Assembly: GCA_022844485.1 (NCBI GenBank)
Contig: JALHLQ010000006.1
Location: forward strand, 62,001 to 126,000
Direction of reading: 5' to 3'
Origin: Xanthobacteraceae bacterium
GTDB lineage: Bacteria > Pseudomonadota > Alphaproteobacteria > Rhizobiales > Xanthobacteraceae
Length of the DNA stretch: 64,000 nucleotides
The position numbers were made by a program, and so were the translations under genes. Positions 1 to 9,086 of the stretch are shown in pieces (the first letter of the stretch is position 1; every line of letters starts with the position of its first letter). The notes beneath the pieces were generated by a model. It was not told the DNA's origin and made no database searches. It saw nothing but the letters and a program-made list of their open reading frames with translations.

Positions 1-13
1 GCAGGAGGCAACA

Positions 14-634
14 ATGTCAGTCACTTTCGCTATCTTTGTCGGCCTTTTGATGGGCCTTGTTTTCGGCCTTGCGCTCGAGAAATCGCGGGTCTTCGAGCCC
101 GGCGTTATCGTCGGGCAGATGCAGCTCCGCAATTTCATCATGCTCAAGGTCTTTCTCACAGCGGTTGCAACCGGCGCGGTCGTGCTTGCGGCGCTTAACG
201 GGTTCGGCTTTGTGAAGCTGCAACCGAAGGCGGCGCTCTATGCGGCTGACATCGTCGGCGGGCTCATCCTTGGCGTCGGCATCGCGCTCGCGGGAGCCTG
301 TCCGGGCACGACGCTCGCTCAAGTGGGCGTCGGCTATCGCGACGCGCTCTTCACCCTCGCCGGCGGACTCTTCGGCGCCGTCGCCTATACTTACGCGCAG
401 CCGACGCTTGCGAGTTCGTTCCTTGGAAGCGGCCAGGGGCGCATCACCTTCGCCGATGTCTTCGGGATCCCGTATTGGACGGGCGCCCTGGCGCTGGCCG
501 CGGCGCTTGTGATCGTCCTCATTGTTCTCGAGCGCTGGCGGCCCTGGACGGGCGAACTCGGCCATGACGTCGACGGCGACCTCGGCGCGCCGACCCCGCC
601 CCAGCCCGCCGGACGGATGCAGCCGGCGGAGTGA
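14..634 (+). CDS. YeeE/YedE-family membrane transporter (sulfur-compound type)
   Basis: A 206-residue hydrophobic protein with about five membrane spans. It carries the short motif GACPGT near residue 94, typical of the YeeE/YedE (thiosulfate or sulfur-compound) transporter superfamily, and ends in a Pro/Ala-rich cytoplasmic tail. It is half the size of a full YeeE protein, which is usual for the split alphaproteobacterial type. These normally sit beside a second half-sized copy, which would lie off the left edge. A good ribosome site (gcaggagg, 1-8) precedes the ATG. The family is clear; the substrate is inferred. Confidence 0.75.
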   Translation: MSVTFAIFVGLLMGLVFGLALEKSRVFEPGVIVGQMQLRNFIMLKVFLTAVATGAVVLAALNGFGFVKLQPKAALYAADIVGGLILGVGIALAGACPGTTLAQVGVGYRDALFTLAGGLFGAVAYTYAQPTLASSFLGSGQGRITFADVFGIPYWTGALALAAALVIVLIVLERWRPWTGELGHDVDGDLGAPTPPQPAGRMQPAE

Positions 635-668
635 ACGCAGCCGAAGCGTCCGCTCCATCCTCCATCCT

Positions 669-691
669 CCCTCTCCCCTCGTGGGAGAGGG
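669..691. repeat. Small hairpin repeat (CCCTCTCCC/GGGAGAGGG)
   Basis: A perfect 9-bp inverted repeat (669-677 and 683-691) with a 5-nt loop lies between the YeeE gene and marC. The same CCCTCTCCC core recurs near 39,930 in the pad operon, so this is probably a dispersed palindromic element. It could also attenuate readthrough. Confidence 0.5.
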
Positions 692-711
692 TATGGTGTA
701 TACCCTCGTCC

Positions 712-1338
712 ATGCCGCTCCCGCCCGATGAGATCGGTGCCGCACTCGTGACGCTGTTCGTGGTCGTGGACCCGATCGGGCTCGCGCCGATTTTTTTGTC
801 CGTCACGGAGGGCCTGCCGCGCAAGGCGCGCAAGCAGGTCGCGCTGCGCGCGTGCCTGATCGCCGCGATCGTGCTGATCGGCTTCGCCTTCTTCGGCAAC
901 TGGCTCTTGCGCAATCTTGGCATCTCGCTCCCGGCGTTCCGGATCGGGGGCGGATTGCTGCTGTTCGCGATCGCCTTCGAGATGGTGTTCGATATTCGGG
1001 GTGAGCGTGAGGCGCGCACCGCCGAGCGCGCCATCGAGGAGCACGTGCGGCACATCGCGGCGTTTCCGCTCGCCGTTCCGCTGATGGCAGGGCCCGGCGC
1101 GATTACCGCGACGCTGCTGGTCGCCGGGCAGCCCGGCGGCGACTCGGTTCGGCTCTTGTGGCTTGTCGGCGTGATCGGGATCGTGATGATCGCCTGCTAC
1201 ATGATCTTTCTGTTCGCGACGCGCTTGTGGCGCTTGCTTGGAACGACCGGCAATCTCGTGCTCACGCGCCTTCTCGGCGTCGTACTTGCGGCGCTGGCGG
1301 TGCAGTTCGTCATCGACGGAGTGAGAGCGGTGGTGTGA
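712..1338 (+). CDS. MarC-family integral membrane protein
   Basis: A 208-residue protein with six predicted membrane segments and the MarC (UPF0056) signatures VDPIGLAPIF near the N-terminus and PLMAGPGAI in the middle. The family's substrate is not established, despite the historic antibiotic-resistance name. The frame stays open upstream to a GTG at 631. I chose the ATG at 712 because the upstream part is encoded by the 669-691 hairpin repeat and does not look like protein, whereas MPLPPDEIG begins the conserved domain. Confidence 0.8.
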   Translation: MPLPPDEIGAALVTLFVVVDPIGLAPIFLSVTEGLPRKARKQVALRACLIAAIVLIGFAFFGNWLLRNLGISLPAFRIGGGLLLFAIAFEMVFDIRGEREARTAERAIEEHVRHIAAFPLAVPLMAGPGAITATLLVAGQPGGDSVRLLWLVGVIGIVMIACYMIFLFATRLWRLLGTTGNLVLTRLLGVVLAALAVQFVIDGVRAVV

Positions 1339-1430
1339 CCATGGAAGGACGGCGGGCCGAGCGAAGTGGAGCCCGCGTCCAGGTTATGGTGGGCCGTTGC
1401 GCGTGCGCACCTTGCCTGACGCTAGCGACG

Positions 1431-4400
1431 CTAGGCGGTTTTGAGCGGCGCCCCATCGTCCCGCAAAGCCACATAGATCGCCGGGATAACGAGCACGGTC
1501 AGGAGCGTCGAGGAGGCAAGGCCGAACAGGAGTGATACGGCCAATCCTTGGAAGATCGGATCGGCGAGGATCACCACCGCGCCGATCATGGCTGCGAGGG
1601 CCGTGAGCAGAATCGGCTTGAAGCGTACCGCTCCCGCTTCCAGGAGCACGGCGCGCAAAGGCTTCCCCTCGCCTCGCGCGTGGCGGATGAAGTCGACGAG
1701 CAGGATCGAATTGCGCACGATGATGCCGGCCAACGCGATAAAGCCGATCATCGACGTCGCCGTGAACGCCGCGCCCATCAGCCAGTGTCCGAACATGATG
1801 CCGACGAGCGTCAGCGGGATCGGCGTCAGAATCACCAGCGGCAAGAGGAACGAACCGAACTGCGCAACGACCAGCATGTAGATGCCGAGGATCGCCACGA
1901 TGAAGGCCGCGCCCATGTCGCGGAAGGTGACATAGGTCACCTCCCACTCGCCGTCCCACAAAAGCACCGGCTTTGTCTGATCGTGCGGCTGGCCGTAAAG
2001 CTTGATCGCTGGCTTCGCCAGATTGCCCCAATCATGACGATCGATCGCGTCCTGCACCGCCAGCATGCCGTAGATGGGGGCCTCGAACGCGCCCGCCAAT
2101 TCCGCCATCACCATTTCGGCGGGATGGCCGTTGCGGCGGAAGATCGGATAGCTCGCACGCTCCTCGGCGACGCGCACCACGTCGCCGAGTTCGACGATCC
2201 CGCGGCCACCCGGCAGCGCATTCGCCGGCACAGGCGTCGACAGCGCGCGCTGGTCGACAACCCGTTCCGACTTCGGCAGCGTCACCGTAATTTCGACCGG
2301 ATGCCTCCCGCCGCCGCGGTGCGAATAGCCGACCGGCGCCCCGCCATAGAAGGCGCGAATCGCGTCGTATACGTCGCGCTGCTCGACATTGTGGAATTCG
2401 AGGTTATCCTGGTCGATGACAAGGCGCACGCGCGGCGCGCGCACGCCGAAGGAATCGTCCACGTCGACGATGAAGGGCACGCGTTCGAAAATGCCGCGCA
2501 ACTGGGTCGCAACCGCGCGGCGCGTCTCGGCATCCGGCCCGTAGACTTCGGCGAGAAGCGTCGCCAGCACCGGCGGACCCGGGGGCGGCTCGACGACTTT
2601 CACCACCGTGCCGTCCGGCGTCGGCAGGCCTTGCAGGCGCTGGCGCACCTCCAGCGCGATGGCATGGCTTTCACGCGCGCGATCGTGCCGGTTCGAGAGG
2701 TTGAGCTGGATCTCGCCAAGTTCCGGCGAGCGGCGCAGGTAGCTGTGCCGCACGAGGCCATTGAAATTGAACGGCGCCGCCGTCCCCGCATAGGTCTGCA
2801 GCGAGCGGATCTCCGGCACCTCTCGCAGCCGCTGAACCGCCGCGCGCAGCGCGCGGTCGGTGTCTTCCAGCGAGGTGCCCTCGGGCAGATCGATCCCCAC
2901 CTGCAGTTCAGACTTGTTGTCGAAAGGCAGCAACTTCACCGTGACCGATTGGGTCGCGAACAACGAAAGCGACGCCAGCGTCGCGATGCCAACCGCCAGC
3001 AGAAAAACCCAGGCGCGCCGCCTGGTGGCTATCACTGGCTGCGCAACCCATTTGTACATGCGGCCGAGCCGGCCGCCGTCCGCGGCCTCCTGGTGCGTCG
3101 TCGGGGCCCGGCCCGCGATCTTCATCATCAGCCAGGGCGTGATCATCACCGCCACGAAGAAGGAGAAGATCATCGCCGCTGACGCATTCGCCGGGATCGG
3201 GCTCATGTAAGGTCCCATCAATCCCGAAACGAACAGCATCGGCAGCAGCGCGGCGACGACCGTCAGCGTCGCGACAATCGTCGGATTGCCGACTTCGGCC
3301 ACGGCATCGATCGCAGCCTGCAAGCGCGTGCGTCCGTCATGCATCGCCCAATGCCGGGCGATGTTCTCGATGACGACAATCGCATCGTCGACGAGGATGC
3401 CGATCGAGAAAATGAGCGCGAACAGGCTGACGCGATTGATCGTGTAGCCCATCGCCAGGGCGGCGAAGAGCGTCAGAAGAATCGTGGTTGGGATGACGAT
3501 GGCGACCACCACGCCGGCACGCCAGCCGATCGCGAACACAATCAGCGCCACGATGGATAAAGTGGCCAGCGCGAGATGAAACAGCAATTCATCGGCCTTG
3601 TCGGAGGCCGTTTCGCCGTAGTTGCGCGTTACCGTCGCTTCGATGTCGGCGGGCAGCGCCTGCCCCTTCACGGCCTCGAGCCGCTCGACGATGCGGTCGG
3701 CGATCACGACCGCATTGGCCCCCGCGCGCTTGGCAAGCGCGACCGATACCGCCGGCCGCGCCGCGAAACTCTCGTCCGCCGCGCGCGTCGCATGCATCAC
3801 CCGCCATTCGCTCGGCGCCGGCCCATAGGCGACCGTCGCCACGTCATGGACATAGACCGGGCGGTTGTCGCGCGTCGTGATGACCAGATTGCCGATCTCC
3901 GGCAGATTTTGCAGCGTCTGTCCGGCGACGAGTTCGACGGTGCGGCCGTCGCGGCGCACGGTTCCGGCGATAAAGGAGCGGTTTGCGCCTTCGATCTTCG
4001 CCACGAGCTGTTGCAGCGTAACGCCGAGCAGCGCGAGCCGCTCGGGATCCGCCTCGACACGAATTTGCTCCGGTCGCCCGCCGGCGACATACGTGAAGCC
4101 GACGTCGGGCAGCTTCGCGAGCTCGACACGCAGATCCTCGCCGATGCGGTACAGGACCGCTTCATCATAGCGTTCAGCCGCTTCCGGTCGGGCGGCGAGC
4201 GTCACGACGACGATCGCAACATCGTCGATGCCGCGTCCGATGATCAGGGGCTCAGGAATGCCGATCGGAATGCGATCCATGTTCGCGCGCACCTTCTCGT
4301 GCACGCGCAAGATTGCCGCATCGGCCTCCGTGCCGACGAAAAAACGCGCCGTCACAACCACGCGGTCGTCGCGGGTTTGACTGTAGGTATGCTCGACGCC

Positions 4401-4649
4401 GGGGATCGCCTTGACGATGGCTTCCAGCGGCTCGGTGACAAGGCGCACGGCGTCCTCCGCCTTGAGCCCATCGGCGCGCACCTGGATATCGACCATGGGC
4501 ACGCTGATCTGCGGCTCCTCTTCGCGCGGCAGCACGAACAGCGCGACCATCCCGACAACCAGCGCGGCGAGAAGGAGAAGCGGCGTCAGCGGCGAAGCGA
4601 TAAAGGTTTTCGCCAAGCGGCCGGACAGGCCGAGAGGAGACCGGTTCAT
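1431..4649 (-). CDS. RND-family efflux pump inner-membrane transporter
   Basis: A 1072-residue proton-driven efflux transporter of the AcrB/HAE-1-like superfamily. The N-terminus is one membrane span followed by a large periplasmic loop. The mid-protein stretch GILVDDAIVVIEN (about residues 412-424) carries the paired Asp of the proton relay, and a second half repeats the layout. Its ATG overlaps the stop of the adaptor gene by four bases (ATGA at 4646-4649), so the two are translationally coupled. No outer-membrane channel gene lies nearby, so the pump probably borrows a TolC-like partner. Its substrate cannot be read from the sequence. Confidence 0.88.
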   Translation of the reverse strand: MNRSPLGLSGRLAKTFIASPLTPLLLLAALVVGMVALFVLPREEEPQISVPMVDIQVRADGLKAEDAVRLVTEPLEAIVKAIPGVEHTYSQTRDDRVVVTARFFVGTEADAAILRVHEKVRANMDRIPIGIPEPLIIGRGIDDVAIVVVTLAARPEAAERYDEAVLYRIGEDLRVELAKLPDVGFTYVAGGRPEQIRVEADPERLALLGVTLQQLVAKIEGANRSFIAGTVRRDGRTVELVAGQTLQNLPEIGNLVITTRDNRPVYVHDVATVAYGPAPSEWRVMHATRAADESFAARPAVSVALAKRAGANAVVIADRIVERLEAVKGQALPADIEATVTRNYGETASDKADELLFHLALATLSIVALIVFAIGWRAGVVVAIVIPTTILLTLFAALAMGYTINRVSLFALIFSIGILVDDAIVVIENIARHWAMHDGRTRLQAAIDAVAEVGNPTIVATLTVVAALLPMLFVSGLMGPYMSPIPANASAAMIFSFFVAVMITPWLMMKIAGRAPTTHQEAADGGRLGRMYKWVAQPVIATRRRAWVFLLAVGIATLASLSLFATQSVTVKLLPFDNKSELQVGIDLPEGTSLEDTDRALRAAVQRLREVPEIRSLQTYAGTAAPFNFNGLVRHSYLRRSPELGEIQLNLSNRHDRARESHAIALEVRQRLQGLPTPDGTVVKVVEPPPGPPVLATLLAEVYGPDAETRRAVATQLRGIFERVPFIVDVDDSFGVRAPRVRLVIDQDNLEFHNVEQRDVYDAIRAFYGGAPVGYSHRGGGRHPVEITVTLPKSERVVDQRALSTPVPANALPGGRGIVELGDVVRVAEERASYPIFRRNGHPAEMVMAELAGAFEAPIYGMLAVQDAIDRHDWGNLAKPAIKLYGQPHDQTKPVLLWDGEWEVTYVTFRDMGAAFIVAILGIYMLVVAQFGSFLLPLVILTPIPLTLVGIMFGHWLMGAAFTATSMIGFIALAGIIVRNSILLVDFIRHARGEGKPLRAVLLEAGAVRFKPILLTALAAMIGAVVILADPIFQGLAVSLLFGLASSTLLTVLVIPAIYVALRDDGAPLKTA

Positions 4650-5653
4650 TGCACGACGACGCGATCACCGGCCCTGAGGCCGGAAATGACCTCGATACGC
4701 GAACCGGACGGCGTCTCTATGGTGCGCCCCAACTCGACCACGGCCTCGATCGGCCGGCCGCCTTCTGCGGCGATGCGCACATAGTCCAGCCCGTGGCGTC
4801 GCGTCACCGCGGACGGCGGTACGGCGAGCGCGGACCTGCGGGCGACCGGCACGCGCACCAGGGCACGTTCGCCGACGAAATAATCGCCGAGGCCCGCGAC
4901 CTCGACGTCAGCCATGACGCGCCCTTGCGCCAATTCCGGATAAACCTTGATCACGCGGCCGCTGCGGCCGCCGCCTGCGGCCGGATCGAGGCCGCGCGGG
5001 CCGACCTTCACCGTATCACCCGTGCGGATTGCCGCGGCGTGACGCTCCGGCAGCATGACGCGCAGGACGTAGTGCTCGGTTGCGATCGATGCAACGCTTT
5101 CGCCGGGCATCACCACGCTGCCGCGCGTCACCGGCACGCGCAACACACGCCCGCCTGCCGGCGCAAGCACGTCTCCCTCGGTCATCTGCTGCGCAATGAC
5201 GGCGCGTTCAGATTGCAGCGCATTGCGTCGATTTTCGGCGACCTGCACGGCGGTGCGGAGCTGATCAAGCCGCTGCTGCGTGACGGCGCCGCGCGCGATC
5301 AATTGCTCGGCGCGGCCGAGGTCGGCGCGGGTATTGGCAAGTTCGGCTTCAACGCCGCCGATCTCGGAATTCAGCGCCTCGCTGCGGAGCGCAAGCTTCG
5401 GGTCCTCGACGCGCGCGACGACTTGGTTCTGGGTAACCGCGCTGCCCTCGGTCACGGCGAGCGAAACGATGGTGCCGCCGATCCGTGTCCGGGCTTCGAT
5501 GCGATTGATGCTTTCGACCGTCCCGTAGACGGCCTTGTCATCAACGATCTCGATCGGCTGCACGGTGAACTCGGCTGCGCCCGCGGTCGTGAGCGCCGCT
5601 GCGCTGAGCACCAGCGCGGCAACCGGTGATCTGAAAAAGCGCATCTGCCCCAT
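4646..5653 (-). CDS. RND efflux periplasmic adaptor (membrane fusion protein, HlyD/AcrA type)
   Basis: A 335-residue protein with an N-terminal signal peptide (cleavage around AGA-AEF). It has the lipoyl/barrel-sandwich layout of membrane fusion proteins: GGTIVSLAVTEGSAV on one side of a helical hairpin of about 70 residues and GRVLRVPVTRGSVV on the other, then a beta-barrel. It would link the RND pump to an outer-membrane duct. The frame is open upstream to 5827, but that stretch is antisense to the DUF2892 gene. I chose the ATG at 5653 (GGAGGAG nine bases upstream); the ATG at 5644 is also possible. Confidence 0.85.
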   Translation of the reverse strand: MGQMRFFRSPVAALVLSAAALTTAGAAEFTVQPIEIVDDKAVYGTVESINRIEARTRIGGTIVSLAVTEGSAVTQNQVVARVEDPKLALRSEALNSEIGGVEAELANTRADLGRAEQLIARGAVTQQRLDQLRTAVQVAENRRNALQSERAVIAQQMTEGDVLAPAGGRVLRVPVTRGSVVMPGESVASIATEHYVLRVMLPERHAAAIRTGDTVKVGPRGLDPAAGGGRSGRVIKVYPELAQGRVMADVEVAGLGDYFVGERALVRVPVARRSALAVPPSAVTRRHGLDYVRIAAEGGRPIEAVVELGRTIETPSGSRIEVISGLRAGDRVVVQ

Positions 5654-5706
5654 CCTCGAAGTCTCCTCCCCTCCTCCGGCCAATGGTGGGGAAGGGTGAG
5701 GAGACA

Positions 5707-5910
5707 TTACTGAAACGCCACGCCGCTCCTGCAGCCCAGGCGCTTGAAGATCATCGCCGCCGGGCAGAAGCCGGTGAAGGAGGCTTGCAGCATGTTGAGC
5801 CCGATGAAGGCGGTGAACAGCAGCCACCAGGGCGAAATGAAAGCCGCGAGGGCGGCCGACAGCAGCGTCATGATCCCTGCGAAAGCGAGAACGGCACGGT
5901 CGATCGTCAT
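5707..5910 (-). CDS. DUF2892 (YgaP-like) small inner-membrane protein
   Basis: A 67-residue protein with two membrane segments (residues about 5-22 and 26-45) and the family's GFCPAA motif, ending with a Cys-containing tail. DUF2892 proteins are stand-alone versions of the C-terminal membrane domain of the rhodanese YgaP and recur in sulfur-metabolism and ArsR/BigR-controlled clusters. The start at 5910 has a clear AAGGAG upstream; the longer frame to 6012 has none. It is the first gene after an AT-rich palindrome (6011-6040) and precedes the adaptor and pump genes on the same strand. Confidence 0.75.
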   Translation of the reverse strand: MTIDRAVLAFAGIMTLLSAALAAFISPWWLLFTAFIGLNMLQASFTGFCPAAMIFKRLGCRSGVAFQ

Positions 5911-6010
5911 GAATTGGCTCCTTTTGACTGGAGGCTCGCCGACCACGCTATCGCTCGGTCCGACATTGGCAACGACATCCGTCAAACCGGCCGGTCGGCC
6001 TCCGACGCGC

Positions 6011-6040
6011 ATGATATATATTCATATTTTTGAATGTAAA
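6011..6040. promoter_or_regulatory. AT-rich interrupted palindrome, ArsR/SmtB-type operator candidate
   Basis: The sequence contains ATTCA (6020-6024), a six-base spacer and TGAAT (6031-6035) in a sharply AT-rich patch inside a G+C-rich region. ArsR/SmtB-family repressors commonly bind interrupted palindromes of this type. It lies 100 bases upstream of the DUF2892 gene, so that gene and the pump genes behind it are the likely targets. No ArsR gene is visible in the window. Confidence 0.4.
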
Positions 6041-6067
6041 GAGTAGCCCCCCGGCAGGCCGAGCAAG

Positions 6068-7732
6068 TCAGCCCGGCGCCTGCCGCGCCCGCGCCTCCTT
6101 GAAGCCCTGGACAAATCGGGCCAGCGTTTTCGAGGTCGCTCCACGCGGCAGCATCACCTCGATCAGGGAAAATACGCCCCTCCGGGCGACGGCGGCATCA
6201 AGCGCCTGCTTCAGCTGGTTCCGCGTCGTCACGCGCTCGCCATGTCCGCCCAGAGAGGTCGCCAACGCGGCGAATTGCCAATCGTCGAGATCGTTGAAGG
6301 CGGACTCCGGCTGAAAGACGCGCAGCATCTCCCAGCTGCGGTTATTGAACAGCACGACGATCGGATCGAGCCGGTAGCGGCGGCAATTGCCCAGCTCCCA
6401 CCCGGTCATCTGGAAGGCGCCATCGCCGACGAGGATGAGCGGCCGACGCCCTGTCGCGGCCACGCCGATTCCGGCCGGCACGCCGAACCCCATCCCCGCG
6501 TAATAGCCGGGCGCGGCGAGCTCGGTATTCTCGATCTCCATCGCCGTGAAGAGGCAATCGCCCACGTCCGCCGTCATCGGCATCGGCCCGTGGCGATCGA
6601 ACAGGTCGTTGACGGCGGTGGCGATGTCGGACGGCGCGCAAGGCTTGTCATCGGCGGGCATGTTGCGTGGATAAGCCGGTGCCGGCGGGCGCACGCGGCC
6701 CGCCCGGCCTGTCGCCGGCTTCGCCCGCGCCAGCAACGCCTCCACCAAGGCATCGATCGGCAAATTCGGATAGGCATGGTGGCCAACGCGAACCTCGCGG
6801 TCGATCGCGAGCATGGCGTGGCGCGGATCGATCCGCCGGCGCGACAAGGCAAAATTCGTGTCCGACAGAATGACGCCAAGCAGAAGCGCGGCATCAGCAT
6901 CTTCCACGAGGCGCGTCACCTCGGCCTCGCCGGCCGCGCCGAGATAGGTTCCGGCCACCACGTCGGGTGAGGCGGACAGCAGTCCGCGCCCCATGAACGT
7001 GGTCACCACCGGAATGTTCAGCTTGCGCGCGAGCGCGGCCACCTGATCCTCGAGCCCGAAGCGGCGTATTTCGACGTCGACGATGATCACGGGCGACGAC
7101 GCTTGGGACAACTTCTCCAGGATTTCGTCCGTGCATTCCGCCAGTGCATCCGCATCGTGCGCGCGCCGCTCCAGCACAGGCACGGCCCCTGTCTTGGCCC
7201 CGACCATATCGCGCGGCACTTCAATATAGACCGGCAGCGAACGCTCGCGGGCGCTGCGCAAGACGCGCGCGATTTCGAGCGGCGCTCGCGCCGGGTCGTT
7301 GAGCACGGCCTGGTCGCAGGTGATCTCGCGGAAGACCGCGCATTGCGTATCGATGGTGCGTGCTTGATGGTGAAGGAGATAGCCGCTGGCGCGCTCGCCG
7401 GCCCCGGGCGCCCCGGCGATGACGACAACCGGCGAGCGTTCGGCATAGGCGCCGGCCACCGCATTCACCAGATTGAACGCGCCTGCGCCGTAGGTCACGA
7501 CCGCAACGCCGATGCCCGAATGATATCGCGCCGCCGCGTCGGCGGCGAAGCCGACGCCCGGTTCGTGACTCAAGGTATAATGCGGAAGAATCCCGCTCTC
7601 TTCGATGACCTTGAATAGCGGCAGAACGAAATCGCCCGGAATGCCGAACAGCTCCCGGGCTCCATGATCCTTCAGCCCTTGCAACAGCGATGTGGCCAGC
7701 GTGAGGTTTGATCCCGCACGCTTGCCGGTCAT
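6068..7732 (-). CDS. ipdC: Phenylpyruvate/indolepyruvate decarboxylase (thiamine-diphosphate enzyme)
   Basis: A 554-residue ThDP-dependent 2-oxoacid decarboxylase. It follows the Azospirillum brasilense IpdC/phenylpyruvate decarboxylase closely from memory over its whole length: FGIPGDF, the cofactor Glu in LSHEP (E57), the LLHHQ double-His motif near residue 120, and GDGAFQMTGWELGN with a following FNN that binds Mg-ThDP (about 440-475). It converts phenylpyruvate or indolepyruvate to the arylacetaldehyde, feeding phenylacetate or indole-3-acetate formation. The ATG at 7732 has a strong GGGAGAGAG site. An alternative ATG at 7771 overlaps the upstream gene's stop as ATGA. Confidence 0.85.
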   Translation of the reverse strand: MTGKRAGSNLTLATSLLQGLKDHGARELFGIPGDFVLPLFKVIEESGILPHYTLSHEPGVGFAADAAARYHSGIGVAVVTYGAGAFNLVNAVAGAYAERSPVVVIAGAPGAGERASGYLLHHQARTIDTQCAVFREITCDQAVLNDPARAPLEIARVLRSARERSLPVYIEVPRDMVGAKTGAVPVLERRAHDADALAECTDEILEKLSQASSPVIIVDVEIRRFGLEDQVAALARKLNIPVVTTFMGRGLLSASPDVVAGTYLGAAGEAEVTRLVEDADAALLLGVILSDTNFALSRRRIDPRHAMLAIDREVRVGHHAYPNLPIDALVEALLARAKPATGRAGRVRPPAPAYPRNMPADDKPCAPSDIATAVNDLFDRHGPMPMTADVGDCLFTAMEIENTELAAPGYYAGMGFGVPAGIGVAATGRRPLILVGDGAFQMTGWELGNCRRYRLDPIVVLFNNRSWEMLRVFQPESAFNDLDDWQFAALATSLGGHGERVTTRNQLKQALDAAVARRGVFSLIEVMLPRGATSKTLARFVQGFKEARARQAPG

Positions 7733-7767
7733 TGTCTCTCTCCCGGATACGCGCTGCCGCGCGTCAT

Positions 7768-8919
7768 TCATTTTGCAAGTAACGCCTTGATCTTGTCGGC
7801 AGCTTGCCCGATTGCCAGCACCCCGTTGAGGTGACCGTTCGGTCCCGTCAACTGCGCGACGTCGACGGCGGCACCGTTCGCGCGAAGCTTGCTGACCTCG
7901 TCCTCGATGTTGGGCGCATAGAAGATGAGATCCGTCGGCGCGTAAATCACAAGCGCCGGCGACTTGATTTTGGAAATGTCCGCACCGGCAAGCTGGTTCG
8001 CCTTGACAAGATAAAGCAGGTGGTTCGCATCAGACACCGCCGCGCGCCCGGCGGCGGCTTGGTCAAGCGCCTGCTCGATCTTGAACCTGTTGCCGAACGC
8101 TTTGCCGGGATCCTTGCCCTCTTCCGCCGGAGCGTTCCCGAAAGTCTTCTCCGCCCAATCGAAATGCTGCGCGTGCAGCGTGATCACTTTCAGCGCGGCT
8201 TTCAGGCCTTCAGTCGGCGGCTCTTTGCCGTAATAGTCGCCGCCGTTCCATTTCGGGTCGAGCGTGATCGGCTGGCCCCAGGCGGAGAGCCAGCCAACGA
8301 GATACGGATTCGGTTGCGCTTGCCCGATCACCGGGATGATGCGCCCAACCATGTCGGGATAGCTCGCCGCCCACTCATAGGCTTGCAGCGCGCCCATGGA
8401 CGCGCCCATCACCGTATGCAACCGCTTGATGCCGAGACTGTCGATCAGCGCCTTCTGGACGTTGACGAAATCCTTGATGCTGACGACCGGGAAACTCATC
8501 GCGTAGGGCTTGCCCGTGTCCGGATTAACGGAGGCCGGACCGGTCGTGACCACGGTCGGCACGCCGGTGTTCAGATTGACCAGCGTATCGGACGAGATGA
8601 CGAAGTACTGGTTGGTGTCGATCAGCTTGCCGGGGCCGATGATCGAATCCCAATAGCCAGCCGCCTTGTCGCCCGGCGTATACTTGCCGAAAGCATGGCT
8701 CGTGCCGGAGAAGAAGTGCGTGATCAGGATGGCGTTGGAGCGGTCCGCGTTCAGCGTGCCGGCCGCCTGCCAGCCGATCTTCACGTTCTTGATCGTCTGC
8801 CCGCCGACCGTCGTGTAGGACGGCATTTCGAAGGTTCTCTTTTCGACAATGAGATCGCCCGTCTGGGCGAAGGCCGGACCGGCCAACAGCGCAAACAGCA
8901 GCGCGAACGCACGCAGCAT
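7768..8919 (-). CDS. Secreted MetX-like alpha/beta-hydrolase
   Basis: A 383-residue alpha/beta-hydrolase of the homoserine O-acetyltransferase (MetX/E22-like) family with a cleavable signal peptide (ending near AFA-QTG). The nucleophile elbow GASMGA sits near residue 172, the acidic residue is probably in YAPTDLIF, and the catalytic His in NGHLNG near the C-terminus. True MetX is cytoplasmic, so the signal peptide argues for a periplasmic esterase or acyltransferase of unknown substrate. It is just upstream of ipdC on the same strand and probably co-transcribed. The ATG at 8919 follows GGGAGGAAA. Confidence 0.75.
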   Translation of the reverse strand: MLRAFALLFALLAGPAFAQTGDLIVEKRTFEMPSYTTVGGQTIKNVKIGWQAAGTLNADRSNAILITHFFSGTSHAFGKYTPGDKAAGYWDSIIGPGKLIDTNQYFVISSDTLVNLNTGVPTVVTTGPASVNPDTGKPYAMSFPVVSIKDFVNVQKALIDSLGIKRLHTVMGASMGALQAYEWAASYPDMVGRIIPVIGQAQPNPYLVGWLSAWGQPITLDPKWNGGDYYGKEPPTEGLKAALKVITLHAQHFDWAEKTFGNAPAEEGKDPGKAFGNRFKIEQALDQAAAGRAAVSDANHLLYLVKANQLAGADISKIKSPALVIYAPTDLIFYAPNIEDEVSKLRANGAAVDVAQLTGPNGHLNGVLAIGQAADKIKALLAK

Positions 8920-9086
8920 GGGTTTCCTCCCGGTTGTTCTTGCCGGGGGATGCAAGCCCATCGCCGGGGTGCAGGCAAGCGGAAAATCCGTGCGGCGCCG
9001 GATCAGGAAGCCGGATTTATGCGCGGCGCGCCGGGGAATTTTGCGCCATTGTGTGAAGCGAGATCCGCCAAATCGAGGAGAGAAGC

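Noticed and set aside
1548..3182. A 544-codon open frame antisense to the RND pump gene
   Set aside because: High-G+C shadow frame: Arg/His/Gln-rich, no family motifs, and it overlaps a clearly conserved transporter.
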